A stretch of 23,800 nucleotides of DNA from Granulicella sp. Its GTDB lineage: Bacteria > Acidobacteriota > Terriglobia > Terriglobales > Acidobacteriaceae. Position 1 is the stretch's first letter. Each line of letters begins with the position of its first letter. This document shows positions 5,872-14,247 of the stretch, piece by piece. Where the stretch lies: the NCBI GenBank assembly GCA_003133205.1, contig PKWK01000245.1, positions 7,896-31,695 on the forward strand, written 5' to 3'. Position numbers and translations under genes: made by a program. The notes beneath the pieces were generated by a model. The model searched no databases, had not been told where the DNA came from, and saw only the letters and a list, made by a program, of their open reading frames with translations.

Positions 5872-7128
5872 TTAAGCCGCTTTGCCCTTGAGGATGTCCA
5901 GCGCCTTGGTCAATTGCTGATCCACCTGAACGTCCGGCTTCTTCACCGGCACTGGAGTCGTGGTCTCCACCGGCGCCTCTTCGTCCACGCCTACCTGATC
6001 GTCTGCCCCTGAGGCCAGCAGCACGGTCGGCGTCACTCCATCATCCTGCAGCTTCTTGCCCGAAGGCGACTCATACTTCGCCACTGACAGGATCAGCGCC
6101 GCACCGTCCGGAAGCTCGAAGGTCTTCTGCTGCGCCCCTTCGCCGAACGTCTTCTCGCCCACCACGTCGGCGCGCTTGTTATCGAGAAGCGCCGCCGCAA
6201 CCAGCTCCGCCGGCCCCGCGGTCCCGCGATTCACCAGCACCACAACCGGCGCCGTCGTCTGAACCGCCTTCGACGGATCAGCCGTAAACACCTGCTTGGG
6301 GAACTTCTGCCCTTCCAGCGTCGCAATCGTCCCGTTCTTCAGCAGCATGTTGGCCAGGCGCGTCGCCTCGGTCATGTCGCCCGCAGCCACATCGCGCAAG
6401 TCCAGCAGAACCTTCTTGTTGCCGGTCTTCTGCATGCCCTTCAGCTTCGCTTCAACCTGCTGCACATGGTCGTGATCCAGAATCTCCGGCTTCAGATACA
6501 GAATCGAGGCGTTCTCATACAGTTGGTCGACCACCGGAGGCAGCACGTCGCCCACGGGAGGAACCACCGTCATGCTTCGCGTCATCGTAATCTTGTCCGG
6601 CTCCACCTTGCCGCTATGTCCCACCACACCAACCGTCAGGGTGCTCCCCGGAGTGCCCTCCAGCATGCGCTGAATCATCGCCAGAGAGATGTTCCGCGTG
6701 TCCTGACCTTCAATCGATTCCATGATGTCGCCATCGACCAGCCCAGCCTTGTCCGCCGGACTTCCCGGGACCACCGACACCACGGTCGCGTACCCGTACC
6801 GCTTGGAGACGTTGATTCCCGCCTGCGCCTTGCCGCCCTTGTCCGCCTTGTAGATCTTGTACTCCTCAGGCGTCAGGTAGCTCGAATCCGCGTCCAGTGA
6901 CTCTGCCAACCCGCGCAGAGCGCCGTTCGTCACCTCGGTGATGTTCGGGTCCGTCACATAGTCCTGCTGGATGTGGTGCAGAACCTCGGTATAGACATTG
7001 ATCTGGCGATATGCGCCGTCCTGCCCGGCTGAGGCAGCACTGACGCCGCTCGAGTTCACGCCCAGGAAAACCGTGAGCACCAGGACCACCGACACCGCGA
7101 GCAACAGAATCTTCGAAATCTTAGGCAT
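5872..7128 (-). CDS. S41 C-terminal-processing-protease homologue, predicted inactive
   Basis: This 418-residue protein is built like CtpA/Prc-type carboxyl-terminal proteases. A signal anchor or signal peptide comes first (residues 1-31, MPKISKILLLAVSVVLVLTV), then a helical segment, a PDZ domain (about 102-175, with GSPADKAGLVDGDIM), and the S41 core. In Prc the catalytic residues lie in the SASASE and TFGKG motifs. Here the equivalents read GTAGPAE, with Gly (codon 6214-6216) for the Ser, and TFGEG, with Glu (codon 6139-6141) for the Lys; the Asp 11 residues after the Ser position is kept. Proteolysis is therefore not expected, and a binding or scaffolding role in the periplasm is inferred. 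The C terminus is acidic, then Pro/Val/Lys-rich. The frame opens at 7230, but the ATG at 7128 best fits the signal sequence, with GGAG 12 bases upstream; 7140 is an alternative. Confidence 0.88.
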   Translation of the reverse strand: MPKISKILLLAVSVVLVLTVFLGVNSSGVSAASAGQDGAYRQINVYTEVLHHIQQDYVTDPNITEVTNGALRGLAESLDADSSYLTPEEYKIYKADKGGKAQAGINVSKRYGYATVVSVVPGSPADKAGLVDGDIMESIEGQDTRNISLAMIQRMLEGTPGSTLTVGVVGHSGKVEPDKITMTRSMTVVPPVGDVLPPVVDQLYENASILYLKPEILDHDHVQQVEAKLKGMQKTGNKKVLLDLRDVAAGDMTEATRLANMLLKNGTIATLEGQKFPKQVFTADPSKAVQTTAPVVVLVNRGTAGPAELVAAALLDNKRADVVGEKTFGEGAQQKTFELPDGAALILSVAKYESPSGKKLQDDGVTPTVLLASGADDQVGVDEEAPVETTTPVPVKKPDVQVDQQLTKALDILKGKAA

Positions 7129-7248
7129 AAGTCGGAGCATCTCCACCGGACAGGTCTCGAACAGTCGCCGGTCTGGATTAGACGTACTCCACCGGCAACC
7201 CGATAGCCAAATGATACTACCGTTGGCCAAATCCCTGCTAATCGACGA

Positions 7249-8130
7249 TTAGCCAGTCCCCAGCGGCTCCATGTCGACGGCGACCCTGAGCGTGTGGGCT
7301 CCGCCGCCAAGAGCCAGGCCATGCAGAGGACTCACGTCGCCGTAGTCGCGGCCCCAGGCCAGCGTCACATGGCCGTCCGACGGGACAACGTTGTTGGTGG
7401 GATCGACGTCCAGCCAGCCGTTCCCCGGGCAATAAGCGGAAACCCACGCATGGGATGCATCGGCGCCCACCAGCCTCGGCTGCCCAGGACGTTGGAACGT
7501 TCGCAGGTAGCCGCTGACATACCGCGCCGCGAGATCGATGGAGCGGAGGCAGGCGATCTGCACATGCGCGAAATCCTGGCACACGCCCAGCCGCTTCCGG
7601 AAGACCTCTTCGGGGGGCGTCCGCACATTGGTCACCTTGGAATCGAAGCGGAAGTCCCGGTTAATGCGTGCGGTCAGATCCAGAAGGGCCTCCGGCATGG
7701 GCCGCCCCGGAGTAAACGACTGGAACGCATAGGAGGCAAACTCCGGGCGTATCCGGATGCGCGGCGACTCAAACGCAAACTGGTAGGCGTCCAGCCCTGC
7801 ATGGCTGTGATCCCAGGGAAGAGATTGGGCTACCTCTTCCCACGCGGGCGCCTGCCGCGGCCATGGTGTGGCTTGATCCTTGAGAACCACCTCGCTGCGC
7901 GCCTCCACCACTAGTTCCTTGTGCAGCTCCTGAACCGTGAAGAAGCAGAGACGATTCCCAAAAAAGTCGACCCGCTCAGTACACATAGCCGGCCGCGGCT
8001 GGATGTCGAGTTCCATGCGCACCAACTTCTGGTGCTGCGAAGACCGCGGTTTCAAACAGGTCACGTGGTTGCCGACCGAGACCTGGTATTTGTATCTGTA
8101 CGTCGATCGGTGAATAATTTTATAGATCAT
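7249..8130 (-). CDS. Transglutaminase-like cysteine peptidase-fold protein
   Basis: This 293-residue protein belongs to the bacterial transglutaminase-like family (COG1305). Residues 1 to about 120 form the N-terminal beta domain that begins with YKIIHRSTYRYKYQVS and precedes the catalytic core in this group. The catalytic triad is visible: Cys184 in GVCQDFAH, His227 in DASHAW and Asp243 in DVDPTNN. Members may hydrolyse or transfer at amide bonds; the substrate is unknown. There is no signal peptide, so it is probably cytoplasmic. Its ATG overlaps the stop of the ATP-grasp/alpha-E gene by 4 bases (8127-8130), which implies translational coupling. It is the third gene of a compact operon with a larger, separate transglutaminase at the head. 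The S41 homologue begins about 120 bases downstream. Confidence 0.93.
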   Translation of the reverse strand: MIYKIIHRSTYRYKYQVSVGNHVTCLKPRSSQHQKLVRMELDIQPRPAMCTERVDFFGNRLCFFTVQELHKELVVEARSEVVLKDQATPWPRQAPAWEEVAQSLPWDHSHAGLDAYQFAFESPRIRIRPEFASYAFQSFTPGRPMPEALLDLTARINRDFRFDSKVTNVRTPPEEVFRKRLGVCQDFAHVQIACLRSIDLAARYVSGYLRTFQRPGQPRLVGADASHAWVSAYCPGNGWLDVDPTNNVVPSDGHVTLAWGRDYGDVSPLHGLALGGGAHTLRVAVDMEPLGTG

Positions 8131-10628
8131 TGGCCTACGGTGATCGGCAAGGTGCGAGCGTGGCTAAAGTACCTGCTCGATAAGTTATTCGACCATGAAG
8201 GCAACAGTTGTTCCAGGTCCCGGAGGAACCGCTGAAGCCGGCCCAGGCCGTCGGAGCCATTCGTTCCTCCCGCGACCGCGCCCGGCAACGGGTACTCAAT
8301 CTCTCGCAAATCGAAGCTGCGCAACATCGTCGCGGCGTCTTGCATAGCCTTTAGGTCGTCTGAAAGATGTCGAGGAAGCTTCTCATACAGATCCGCAAGG
8401 TGTCTCAGTTGAAAGTCCAGAGACCGGGGATTCATGTCATCCGCCATCAGCAAATCCAGCACAGCTAACGGCTGCAGCGTTGTAAAGTAGCGCGTTCTGT
8501 ATGATACGGAGCTGTCCGCGACCTCGAGCAGGCATTCCAGGAACGACCAGTCCTGTTCGCAGAGCGGAGTGGTGACCTCTCGCATTTGTCTCGTCGAATA
8601 GATCGCGCGCTCCAGCCGCCGGCCGATGCTCATGAACAACCAGCCCGAGCCGCGATTGATGTTCTCGCGCTCCATACCAGAAAATGCGGACAGTAGTTCC
8701 AGGCACCTGGTCAGCGTCGCTGGATACTCGAGAAACTGGGTGCCGTGTTGAAGCTGAATCGAATCCCGAAGCTGGCTGATGAGATAGTTCATATCGGCAG
8801 ACAACCGTTCCCGAACATTGCCGCCAACTCGCGACACCTCGGCCAGAGTAGAAGCCAAGCTGTCCGGTCGCTTGGTATTGCTCAACACAGAGATCAATTC
8901 CTGTTCGAGTTCACGCAAGGTCGGCCGCCTGTTCTTAGGCTTCGGCAGCTTGCTGTGCCGCGACTCCAGACAACTGTGCAGCCGGATGAGGCAACCGAGT
9001 TCCGCCTCATCGGCACGCCGCACGCGAGGGATCAGCGAGCGCACGATCCGGGCTATGTTCTCGGCCCGCTCCACGTATCGACCCAACCAGAAAACATTGT
9101 CGGCCACACTGCTTGGCACTGCAGGCGCGACCCGGCGCAACTCCACCGGTTCACCACGCGGGCGCAGCATACTGAACGTGTCGACCGGGCTGTCCCAGAG
9201 AACCCACGCGTCCTTGCTGTGACCGCCCCGCTGCATCGAAACGACCGATCCCTCCGACTCGGCAACCCGGGTCAGGCCGCCAGGAAGCGCGATCCAACCA
9301 TTGCCGGTATTCAGCACATAGGCACGCAACACCACGCTGCGCGAAATCAGGTGTCCGTTCTCCCACACCGGTGCGGTCGACAGAGCGATCTGCTCCTGCG
9401 CCACATACTCGTAGGGGCGAGTCCGCACCTGGTCGGCAAACTTGCTCTTCTCGGCTTGCGGGATTTCGGCGCCAAAAACCGGCTCCATCCCGCGCGTTGG
9501 AAATGCCGGCTTCACCACCACGGAATCGAGATGGTTCAGCACCCAGTCGAGCGCGGGCGTCTGACCGCACCACCAGGTTGCTACGGATGGAAGTTTGAGT
9601 TGCTCGCCAAGCAAGTGCCTGGAAAGTCCTGGAAGAAAAGGCATCACCGCTGCCGTCTCAATCAGCCCGCTTCCCAAGGCGTTTGCGACCTTCACATTTC
9701 CAGCGACGACAGCGTCCACGAGGCCCGGCACGCCCAGCAGCGACTCGCTGCGCAACTCCAGAGGATCGCAAAAGCTATCGTCAACACGGCGCAGAATTAC
9801 ATCGACTTTTTCCAACCCGTCGACCGTCTTCAGATACACGGACCGGTCACGTACTGTGAGGTCGGCTCCCTCAACCAGAGTGAAGCCGAGGTATCGCGCG
9901 ATATACGAGTGCTCGAAGTAGGTCTCGTTGTGCGGGCCGGGAGTCAGGAGCACAATTCGCGGATTGTTACATTGGGCGAGGTGGATGAGCGCTTCGCGTT
10001 GCGCCCGGAAGAAGGGAGCAAGGCGCAATACGTTCGACGTACGGAAGAGATCAGGCAGAACATCGGCGACGATGGTGCGGTTCTCCAGCGCATAGCCGCT
10101 GCCCGCGGGAGCCTGCGTGCGATCCGCCAGCACCCACCACTGGCCGTCCGGCGATCGAGCCAGATCGACCGCCAGCATATGCAGATAACTCTGCGCGGGC
10201 ACCTGCACGCCCACCAGCGGACGAAGGAACGCTGGGTTGGCATACAGCAGAGCTGCGGGAAAGTACCCATCCGTGACGAGGTCCTGCGAACCGTAAAGGT
10301 CCTCCAGAATCAGGTTCAGCAACTGAGCGCGCTGTATGATGCCCTCTTCGATGAACCGCCACTCGTTCGCCGGAATAAGGAATGGGACCAGGTCGATCTT
10401 CCAGGGCCGATTTGCCCCGAGCGGATCACCATAAATGTTGTACGTGATCCCGTTCTCGCGAATGCGTCGTTCGGCGCGACCCCAGCGTCGTCCCAACTCG
10501 TCGGGGCCGATCGCCCGAAGCGACTCCATCAGGTGCGCCCAGTGCTCCCGAGGATTCACACCGTCGGCCGATAACTCGTCGTAAGCCGCTCCATAGCGAA
10601 GTGGAGTCTGATCCAGATCGACAGTCAT
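8127..10628 (-). CDS. Circularly permuted ATP-grasp / alpha-E (DUF403) fusion
   Basis: This 833-residue protein joins two families usually encoded by adjacent genes. Residues 1 to about 500 are a circularly permuted type 2 ATP-grasp (COG2308), with NGITYNIYGD, the block LLTPGPHNETYFEHSYIARYL, ILRRVDDSFCDPLELR, GNVKVANALGSGLIE and a candidate ATP-binding Lys373 in VVVKPAFPTRG. ATP-grasp enzymes join a carboxylate to an amine through an acyl-phosphate. From about residue 505 the alpha-E domain (COG2307/DUF403) begins with SSVADNVFWLGRYVERAENI and continues as an all-helical region to the end; its function is unknown. No signal peptide is seen. The start overlaps the stop of the upstream gene by 4 bases (10625-10628), and the end overlaps the next start by 4 bases, so the three proteins are probably made in fixed proportion. 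The substrate and product are unknown. Confidence 0.93.
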   Translation of the reverse strand: MTVDLDQTPLRYGAAYDELSADGVNPREHWAHLMESLRAIGPDELGRRWGRAERRIRENGITYNIYGDPLGANRPWKIDLVPFLIPANEWRFIEEGIIQRAQLLNLILEDLYGSQDLVTDGYFPAALLYANPAFLRPLVGVQVPAQSYLHMLAVDLARSPDGQWWVLADRTQAPAGSGYALENRTIVADVLPDLFRTSNVLRLAPFFRAQREALIHLAQCNNPRIVLLTPGPHNETYFEHSYIARYLGFTLVEGADLTVRDRSVYLKTVDGLEKVDVILRRVDDSFCDPLELRSESLLGVPGLVDAVVAGNVKVANALGSGLIETAAVMPFLPGLSRHLLGEQLKLPSVATWWCGQTPALDWVLNHLDSVVVKPAFPTRGMEPVFGAEIPQAEKSKFADQVRTRPYEYVAQEQIALSTAPVWENGHLISRSVVLRAYVLNTGNGWIALPGGLTRVAESEGSVVSMQRGGHSKDAWVLWDSPVDTFSMLRPRGEPVELRRVAPAVPSSVADNVFWLGRYVERAENIARIVRSLIPRVRRADEAELGCLIRLHSCLESRHSKLPKPKNRRPTLRELEQELISVLSNTKRPDSLASTLAEVSRVGGNVRERLSADMNYLISQLRDSIQLQHGTQFLEYPATLTRCLELLSAFSGMERENINRGSGWLFMSIGRRLERAIYSTRQMREVTTPLCEQDWSFLECLLEVADSSVSYRTRYFTTLQPLAVLDLLMADDMNPRSLDFQLRHLADLYEKLPRHLSDDLKAMQDAATMLRSFDLREIEYPLPGAVAGGTNGSDGLGRLQRFLRDLEQLLPSWSNNLSSRYFSHARTLPITVGQ

Positions 10629-13600
10629 GGGACAAGCCCCGGCCTTTCACTGCGGTGCTTCGGTTCGGATACCGGAATGCGCAGGTCCAGAGTCGTAGGA
10701 AAGATCAAGTTAGTCTCTTCCTCCGGGATTGCCATCGGGCTGAGCGTTGGGTCAACTGGCTGAAAACGCTCCATTCGCCGTGTCGCGGCCTCGGTAGCAT
10801 TCGCGGGCCGTGTCGTGTAGACGCGATCGGCGGGTGGTCCCGCGTGATAGATGCATCGGCCAATCGAACGGTCCTTCCAGCGGTCGATGATATCGAAGAC
10901 AAGCGGCGTATGCACCGGAATTGTGGGATGTAACGTCGCAGATAACCGGCGAGCACGATAGCGGACGCCCGCGACCAACTCTCCGGCCACGTCCGTGGGA
11001 TGGAGCGGTACCCTGCGTCCATTGCAGGCAACCACGTAGCGGGATTCCGTTGTGAACCCGGACGCCTTCACCTGCATCCGCTCGAGCGACGAATCCACGC
11101 TGCGCACCGTTCCGCCCGACGTAGTCTCTTCCGCGAGCACGTTCCACGGCTCCAGGGCCTGGCGCAGCTCGAGTTCGACTCCCTCGACGGTGATCGATCC
11201 AATCCTGGGAAAGCGAAAGTCCATGTGCGAGGCAAACCACTTCTCCTCGAACTCGTATCCGGACTGGCGCAGTTGAGCGAGCACGCCGGAAAAATCCTGC
11301 CGGACAAAATGCGGCAGCATGAACCGGTCATGCAGCGCGGTTCCCCAGCGGATCAGGTTTCCTTCAAACGGCCGCTGCCAGAACGTGCTGACCAGGGCGC
11401 GAACCAGCAGCAACTCGGCAAGCCCCATCCTGACGTGCGGAGTCATTTCGAACGCGCGCAGTTCGAGCAAGCCAAGCCGCAACCCAAGACCCTCCGGCGG
11501 AAAAAGTTTGTCGACGCAGAATTCCGCTCGATGCGAGTTCCCGGTCATATCCACCAGCAGGTTGCGAAACAATCCATCCACAACCCACGGCGGGCAATCG
11601 CTGGCGGGGAGATTGCGGAACGCCACCTCCAACTCATACAGGGCATCCATGCGCGCTTCGTCTACGCGGGGATACTGGCTCGTCGGCCCAACATACATGC
11701 CGGAAAAGAGATACGAGAGCGACGGATGATTCTGCCAGAACGCCACCATGCTGCGCAGCAGATCCGGCCGACGCAGCAAGGGGCTGTCCAACACCGTTGC
11801 TCCGCCAATCACGATATGACTACCGCCGCCGGTAGCGACATGGCCGCCATCGTAGTTGAATTTCTCGGCGGTCAGCCTGTTGCGGCGCGCCTCCTCAAAC
11901 AGTAGCGTGTTGATCGATTCGAGTTCGTCCCAACTGCTCGCGGGCGGAAGATTGACCTCCAGAACACCCGGATCGGGAGTAACACTGAACGATCGCAACC
12001 GCGGATCGGAGGGCGGTGTGTAGCCTTCCACCCACACCGGCTGGTGCAGATACTGGCACGTATCCTCGACCGCGGCAACCAGGTCGAGATAGTCCGCCAG
12101 CTTGGACGCATACGGCAGAAATACATGCAGGCGGCCATCTCGCGCCTGAACGCACAGCGACGGCCGGATCAACTCCGTCGCTGTCTCGGCAGTGCTCGGC
12201 AGAGGCGGAAGCGGATCAGCCACAGGGTCCATCTTGAAGAGATCAGGGCGGCGAACCGGGTGCGTTGCCAGCTTGACCTGTTCCGCGAAGGGGGCTGCGT
12301 CAAACTCATATTCGAGCTCATCCGGCGCCACCCAGGGCATCGTCTCGGTCGGTATGCGAAAGCCAATCGGTGAGTCGCCTGGCGTTAGTTCGAGGCGCTC
12401 CGGACGAGGAAACCACAACTGGCTCGACCAGCCCAGCCGCCCCGCCGGTTGCCGTCGGCGAAGAGGCAAGATGTACCCCGCTGGCTCCGTCGACTCGGCT
12501 CCCGGATTGTACGCAGGCAGCAGGTTTTCGGAGCTTACCTGGAGCCGGTGCGTCAGAGCTTTGCCGAACCGCAATGCATCCGCCACTCCAAACCCGTAGT
12601 CCTTATCCTCGCGAGCGATGAGGTCGACATTCTCCCAAACCGGGACGCCGTCGGCGCGCCAATAGCAGCTCAGCGCCCAACGCGGCAACGGTTCGCCCGG
12701 ATACCACTTGCCTTGGCCGTAGAGAAGCAGCGCGCCCGGCGCAGTCTTCTCGCGGAGGCATTGAATGAGCGCGAGCCCTCGGCTTCGCTTGATCGGCCCC
12801 AACGCATCGATGTTCCATTGCGGGCTCTCGGGCTCGTCGATGCCCACAAAGGTCGGCTCGCCGCCCATGGTCAGGCGCACGTCCTGCGCTTTCAGGTCTG
12901 CGTCGACTTTGTGCGCGACCTGTTCAACCTTCGCCCAATCTTCTTCGCTGAAAGGCTTCGACAGCCGTGGCGACTCATTCAGGCGGCTCACGGACATGGA
13001 GTAGCTGAAGTCCACATTGGCCGGCTCCACCGTGCCCCCAATCGGCGCGGCCCGCGACGCACTCGGAGTACAGACCAGCGGAATGTGACCCTCGCCGGCC
13101 ATCAGGCCCGAGGTCGAGTCCATTCCAATCCAACCCGCGCCCGGCAGATAGGCCTCCGCCCATGCATGCAAATCTGCGCAGTCCGTCTGCGGGCCGCTCG
13201 GACCTTCCAACGGCTGCTCATCCGGCGCCAACTGAATCAGATAGCCGGAGACAAAACGCGCGGCGATCCCCAGGTGCCGGAGAATCTGCACTAGCAGCCA
13301 CCCGGAGTCGCGGCACGACCCCATGCGCTTTTCCAGCGTCTCCTCGCACGTCTGGACGCCCGGCTCCATGCGCGTCCCATAGCCAATCTCGTTACTTACC
13401 CTTCGATTCAGGTCAGCCAAGAATCCGATCGTCCCACGCTTCTCGCGCGAAATGCTCTTGAGAAAATCCTGGAGCCGAGGGCCAGCCACGTCTATCGAGC
13501 GATAAGGCTGGAGATCCTTGGCCAACTCCGGCCCATACTTAAATGGATAATCTTCGATTCCCGGTTCCAAAAAGAAATCGAATGGATTGACGGGAGACAG

Positions 13601-13852
13601 GTCCGCGACGAGGTTCACCTCGACCACGAACTCGTTCGTCTTGCTCGGGAAAAGAGCGCGCGCCAGGTAATTGGAGTGCGCATCCAACTGCCAATTCAGG
13701 ATGCGATCGGAAGGGGTGATATCAAGCGAGTAGCTCAGGATCGGCGTTCGGCAATGCGGGGCGGAACGCAACTGTATCACCTGTGGACCGAGCGACACCA
13801 CCTTGTCGTACCGGTACTGTGTCCGGTGATTCAGAGCAACCTGTATTCCCAT
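10625..13852 (-). CDS. Transglutaminase-like / DUF2126 putative amidoligase fusion
   Basis: This is the first gene of the operon, 1075 residues. The N-terminal about 290 residues are a transglutaminase-like domain beginning MGIQVALNHRTQYRYDK, with the catalytic triad Cys180 (GSCRDSGW), His229 (DLHAWAEAY) and Asp245 (GMDSTSG). The remainder matches DUF2126 (COG4196), annotated as a putative amidoligase related to the glutamine-synthetase fold: RLTMGGEPTFVGIDEPESPQW at its start, LYGQGKWYPGEPLPRWAL, DPGVLEVNLPPASSWDEL, and GGGSHIVIGG. A two-activity enzyme combining amide ligation with amide cleavage or transfer is inferred; no substrate is known. There is no signal peptide. A purine-rich GAGGGTGGG directly precedes the ATG. 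The ribosome-coupled overlap with the next gene and the 395-base divergent region upstream suggest that the operon promoter lies at about 13870-13990. Confidence 0.93.
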   Translation of the reverse strand: MGIQVALNHRTQYRYDKVVSLGPQVIQLRSAPHCRTPILSYSLDITPSDRILNWQLDAHSNYLARALFPSKTNEFVVEVNLVADLSPVNPFDFFLEPGIEDYPFKYGPELAKDLQPYRSIDVAGPRLQDFLKSISREKRGTIGFLADLNRRVSNEIGYGTRMEPGVQTCEETLEKRMGSCRDSGWLLVQILRHLGIAARFVSGYLIQLAPDEQPLEGPSGPQTDCADLHAWAEAYLPGAGWIGMDSTSGLMAGEGHIPLVCTPSASRAAPIGGTVEPANVDFSYSMSVSRLNESPRLSKPFSEEDWAKVEQVAHKVDADLKAQDVRLTMGGEPTFVGIDEPESPQWNIDALGPIKRSRGLALIQCLREKTAPGALLLYGQGKWYPGEPLPRWALSCYWRADGVPVWENVDLIAREDKDYGFGVADALRFGKALTHRLQVSSENLLPAYNPGAESTEPAGYILPLRRRQPAGRLGWSSQLWFPRPERLELTPGDSPIGFRIPTETMPWVAPDELEYEFDAAPFAEQVKLATHPVRRPDLFKMDPVADPLPPLPSTAETATELIRPSLCVQARDGRLHVFLPYASKLADYLDLVAAVEDTCQYLHQPVWVEGYTPPSDPRLRSFSVTPDPGVLEVNLPPASSWDELESINTLLFEEARRNRLTAEKFNYDGGHVATGGGSHIVIGGATVLDSPLLRRPDLLRSMVAFWQNHPSLSYLFSGMYVGPTSQYPRVDEARMDALYELEVAFRNLPASDCPPWVVDGLFRNLLVDMTGNSHRAEFCVDKLFPPEGLGLRLGLLELRAFEMTPHVRMGLAELLLVRALVSTFWQRPFEGNLIRWGTALHDRFMLPHFVRQDFSGVLAQLRQSGYEFEEKWFASHMDFRFPRIGSITVEGVELELRQALEPWNVLAEETTSGGTVRSVDSSLERMQVKASGFTTESRYVVACNGRRVPLHPTDVAGELVAGVRYRARRLSATLHPTIPVHTPLVFDIIDRWKDRSIGRCIYHAGPPADRVYTTRPANATEAATRRMERFQPVDPTLSPMAIPEEETNLIFPTTLDLRIPVSEPKHRSERPGLVP

Positions 13853-13940
13853 CCACCCTCATGCGGCCCACGCCTGAAGTCCCTGGTTCGTTCTCAATCG
13901 ACACCACAAGCCCAAAAGGCTGCAAGCGGCTCGTAAGCTG

Positions 13941-13963
13941 ATGTTGTAAGGCTACCTTAACAT
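13941..13963. promoter_or_regulatory. Candidate operator: bulged palindrome TAAGG-CTA-CCTTA
   Basis: The core TAAGG (13947-13951), spacer CTA, CCTTA (13955-13959) extends outward as ATGT on the left and ACAT on the right with a two-base bulge. It lies about 90-110 bases before the start of the amidoligase gene, where a promoter would be expected. Only the symmetry supports it. Confidence 0.3.
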
Positions 13964-14067
13964 ATCAACTACAAGAACGATATCCATTTGAGGGAGACGC
14001 CCGGGCGAGCAACTAGGCGCTAGCACGCCATGTTGACTGGATTGATGACGGCGAACAGAAGCGAACT

Positions 14068-14088
14068 GTCACCTGTGGTATAGGTGAC
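14068..14088. promoter_or_regulatory. Candidate operator: GTCACCT-N7-AGGTGAC
   Basis: A perfect 7-base inverted repeat with a 7-base spacer has the 21-base layout expected of a dimeric repressor site. It sits 160-180 bases upstream of the small membrane protein gene and about 215 bases upstream of the minus-strand operon. No regulator gene is present nearby, so the target operon and the protein are unknown. Confidence 0.35.
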
Positions 14089-14247
14089 GTCCGAAGCCTG
14101 GTGATGCTAAACGGAATCAATAACTTAACTCGGCAGAATCCGGAAAATCAGGGACCGATGCCACGAAGATAGGGGGCGTACATCCGTACACGGCGGTTTT
14201 CAGCTAAGATTCTCTAGGCAGACCGTAGGCGGAGAACAATCCTCTTT

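Larger units (their letters stand above)
13853..14247. other. Divergent non-coding region between the two operons
   Basis: This stretch of 395 bases must hold the promoters of the minus-strand amide-ligation operon and of the plus-strand efflux region. Two palindromic candidates for regulator binding are described separately (13941-13963 and 14068-14088). A TTGACT lies at 14033-14038 but without a convincing -10 partner, and TAAGAT at 14205-14210 lacks a good -35. Small open frames here overlap the 5' end of the amidoligase gene antisense or are short, and are not credited. Confidence 0.6.

Noticed and set aside
8745..10574. Long open frame of 609 codons on the plus strand
   Set aside because: It is antisense to the ATP-grasp/alpha-E gene and has a shadow composition (Arg, His, Gln) without recognisable motifs.
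13722..13925. 67-codon minus-strand frame at the amidoligase 5' end
   Set aside because: It overlaps the well-supported amidoligase start in another frame and lacks any protein feature.
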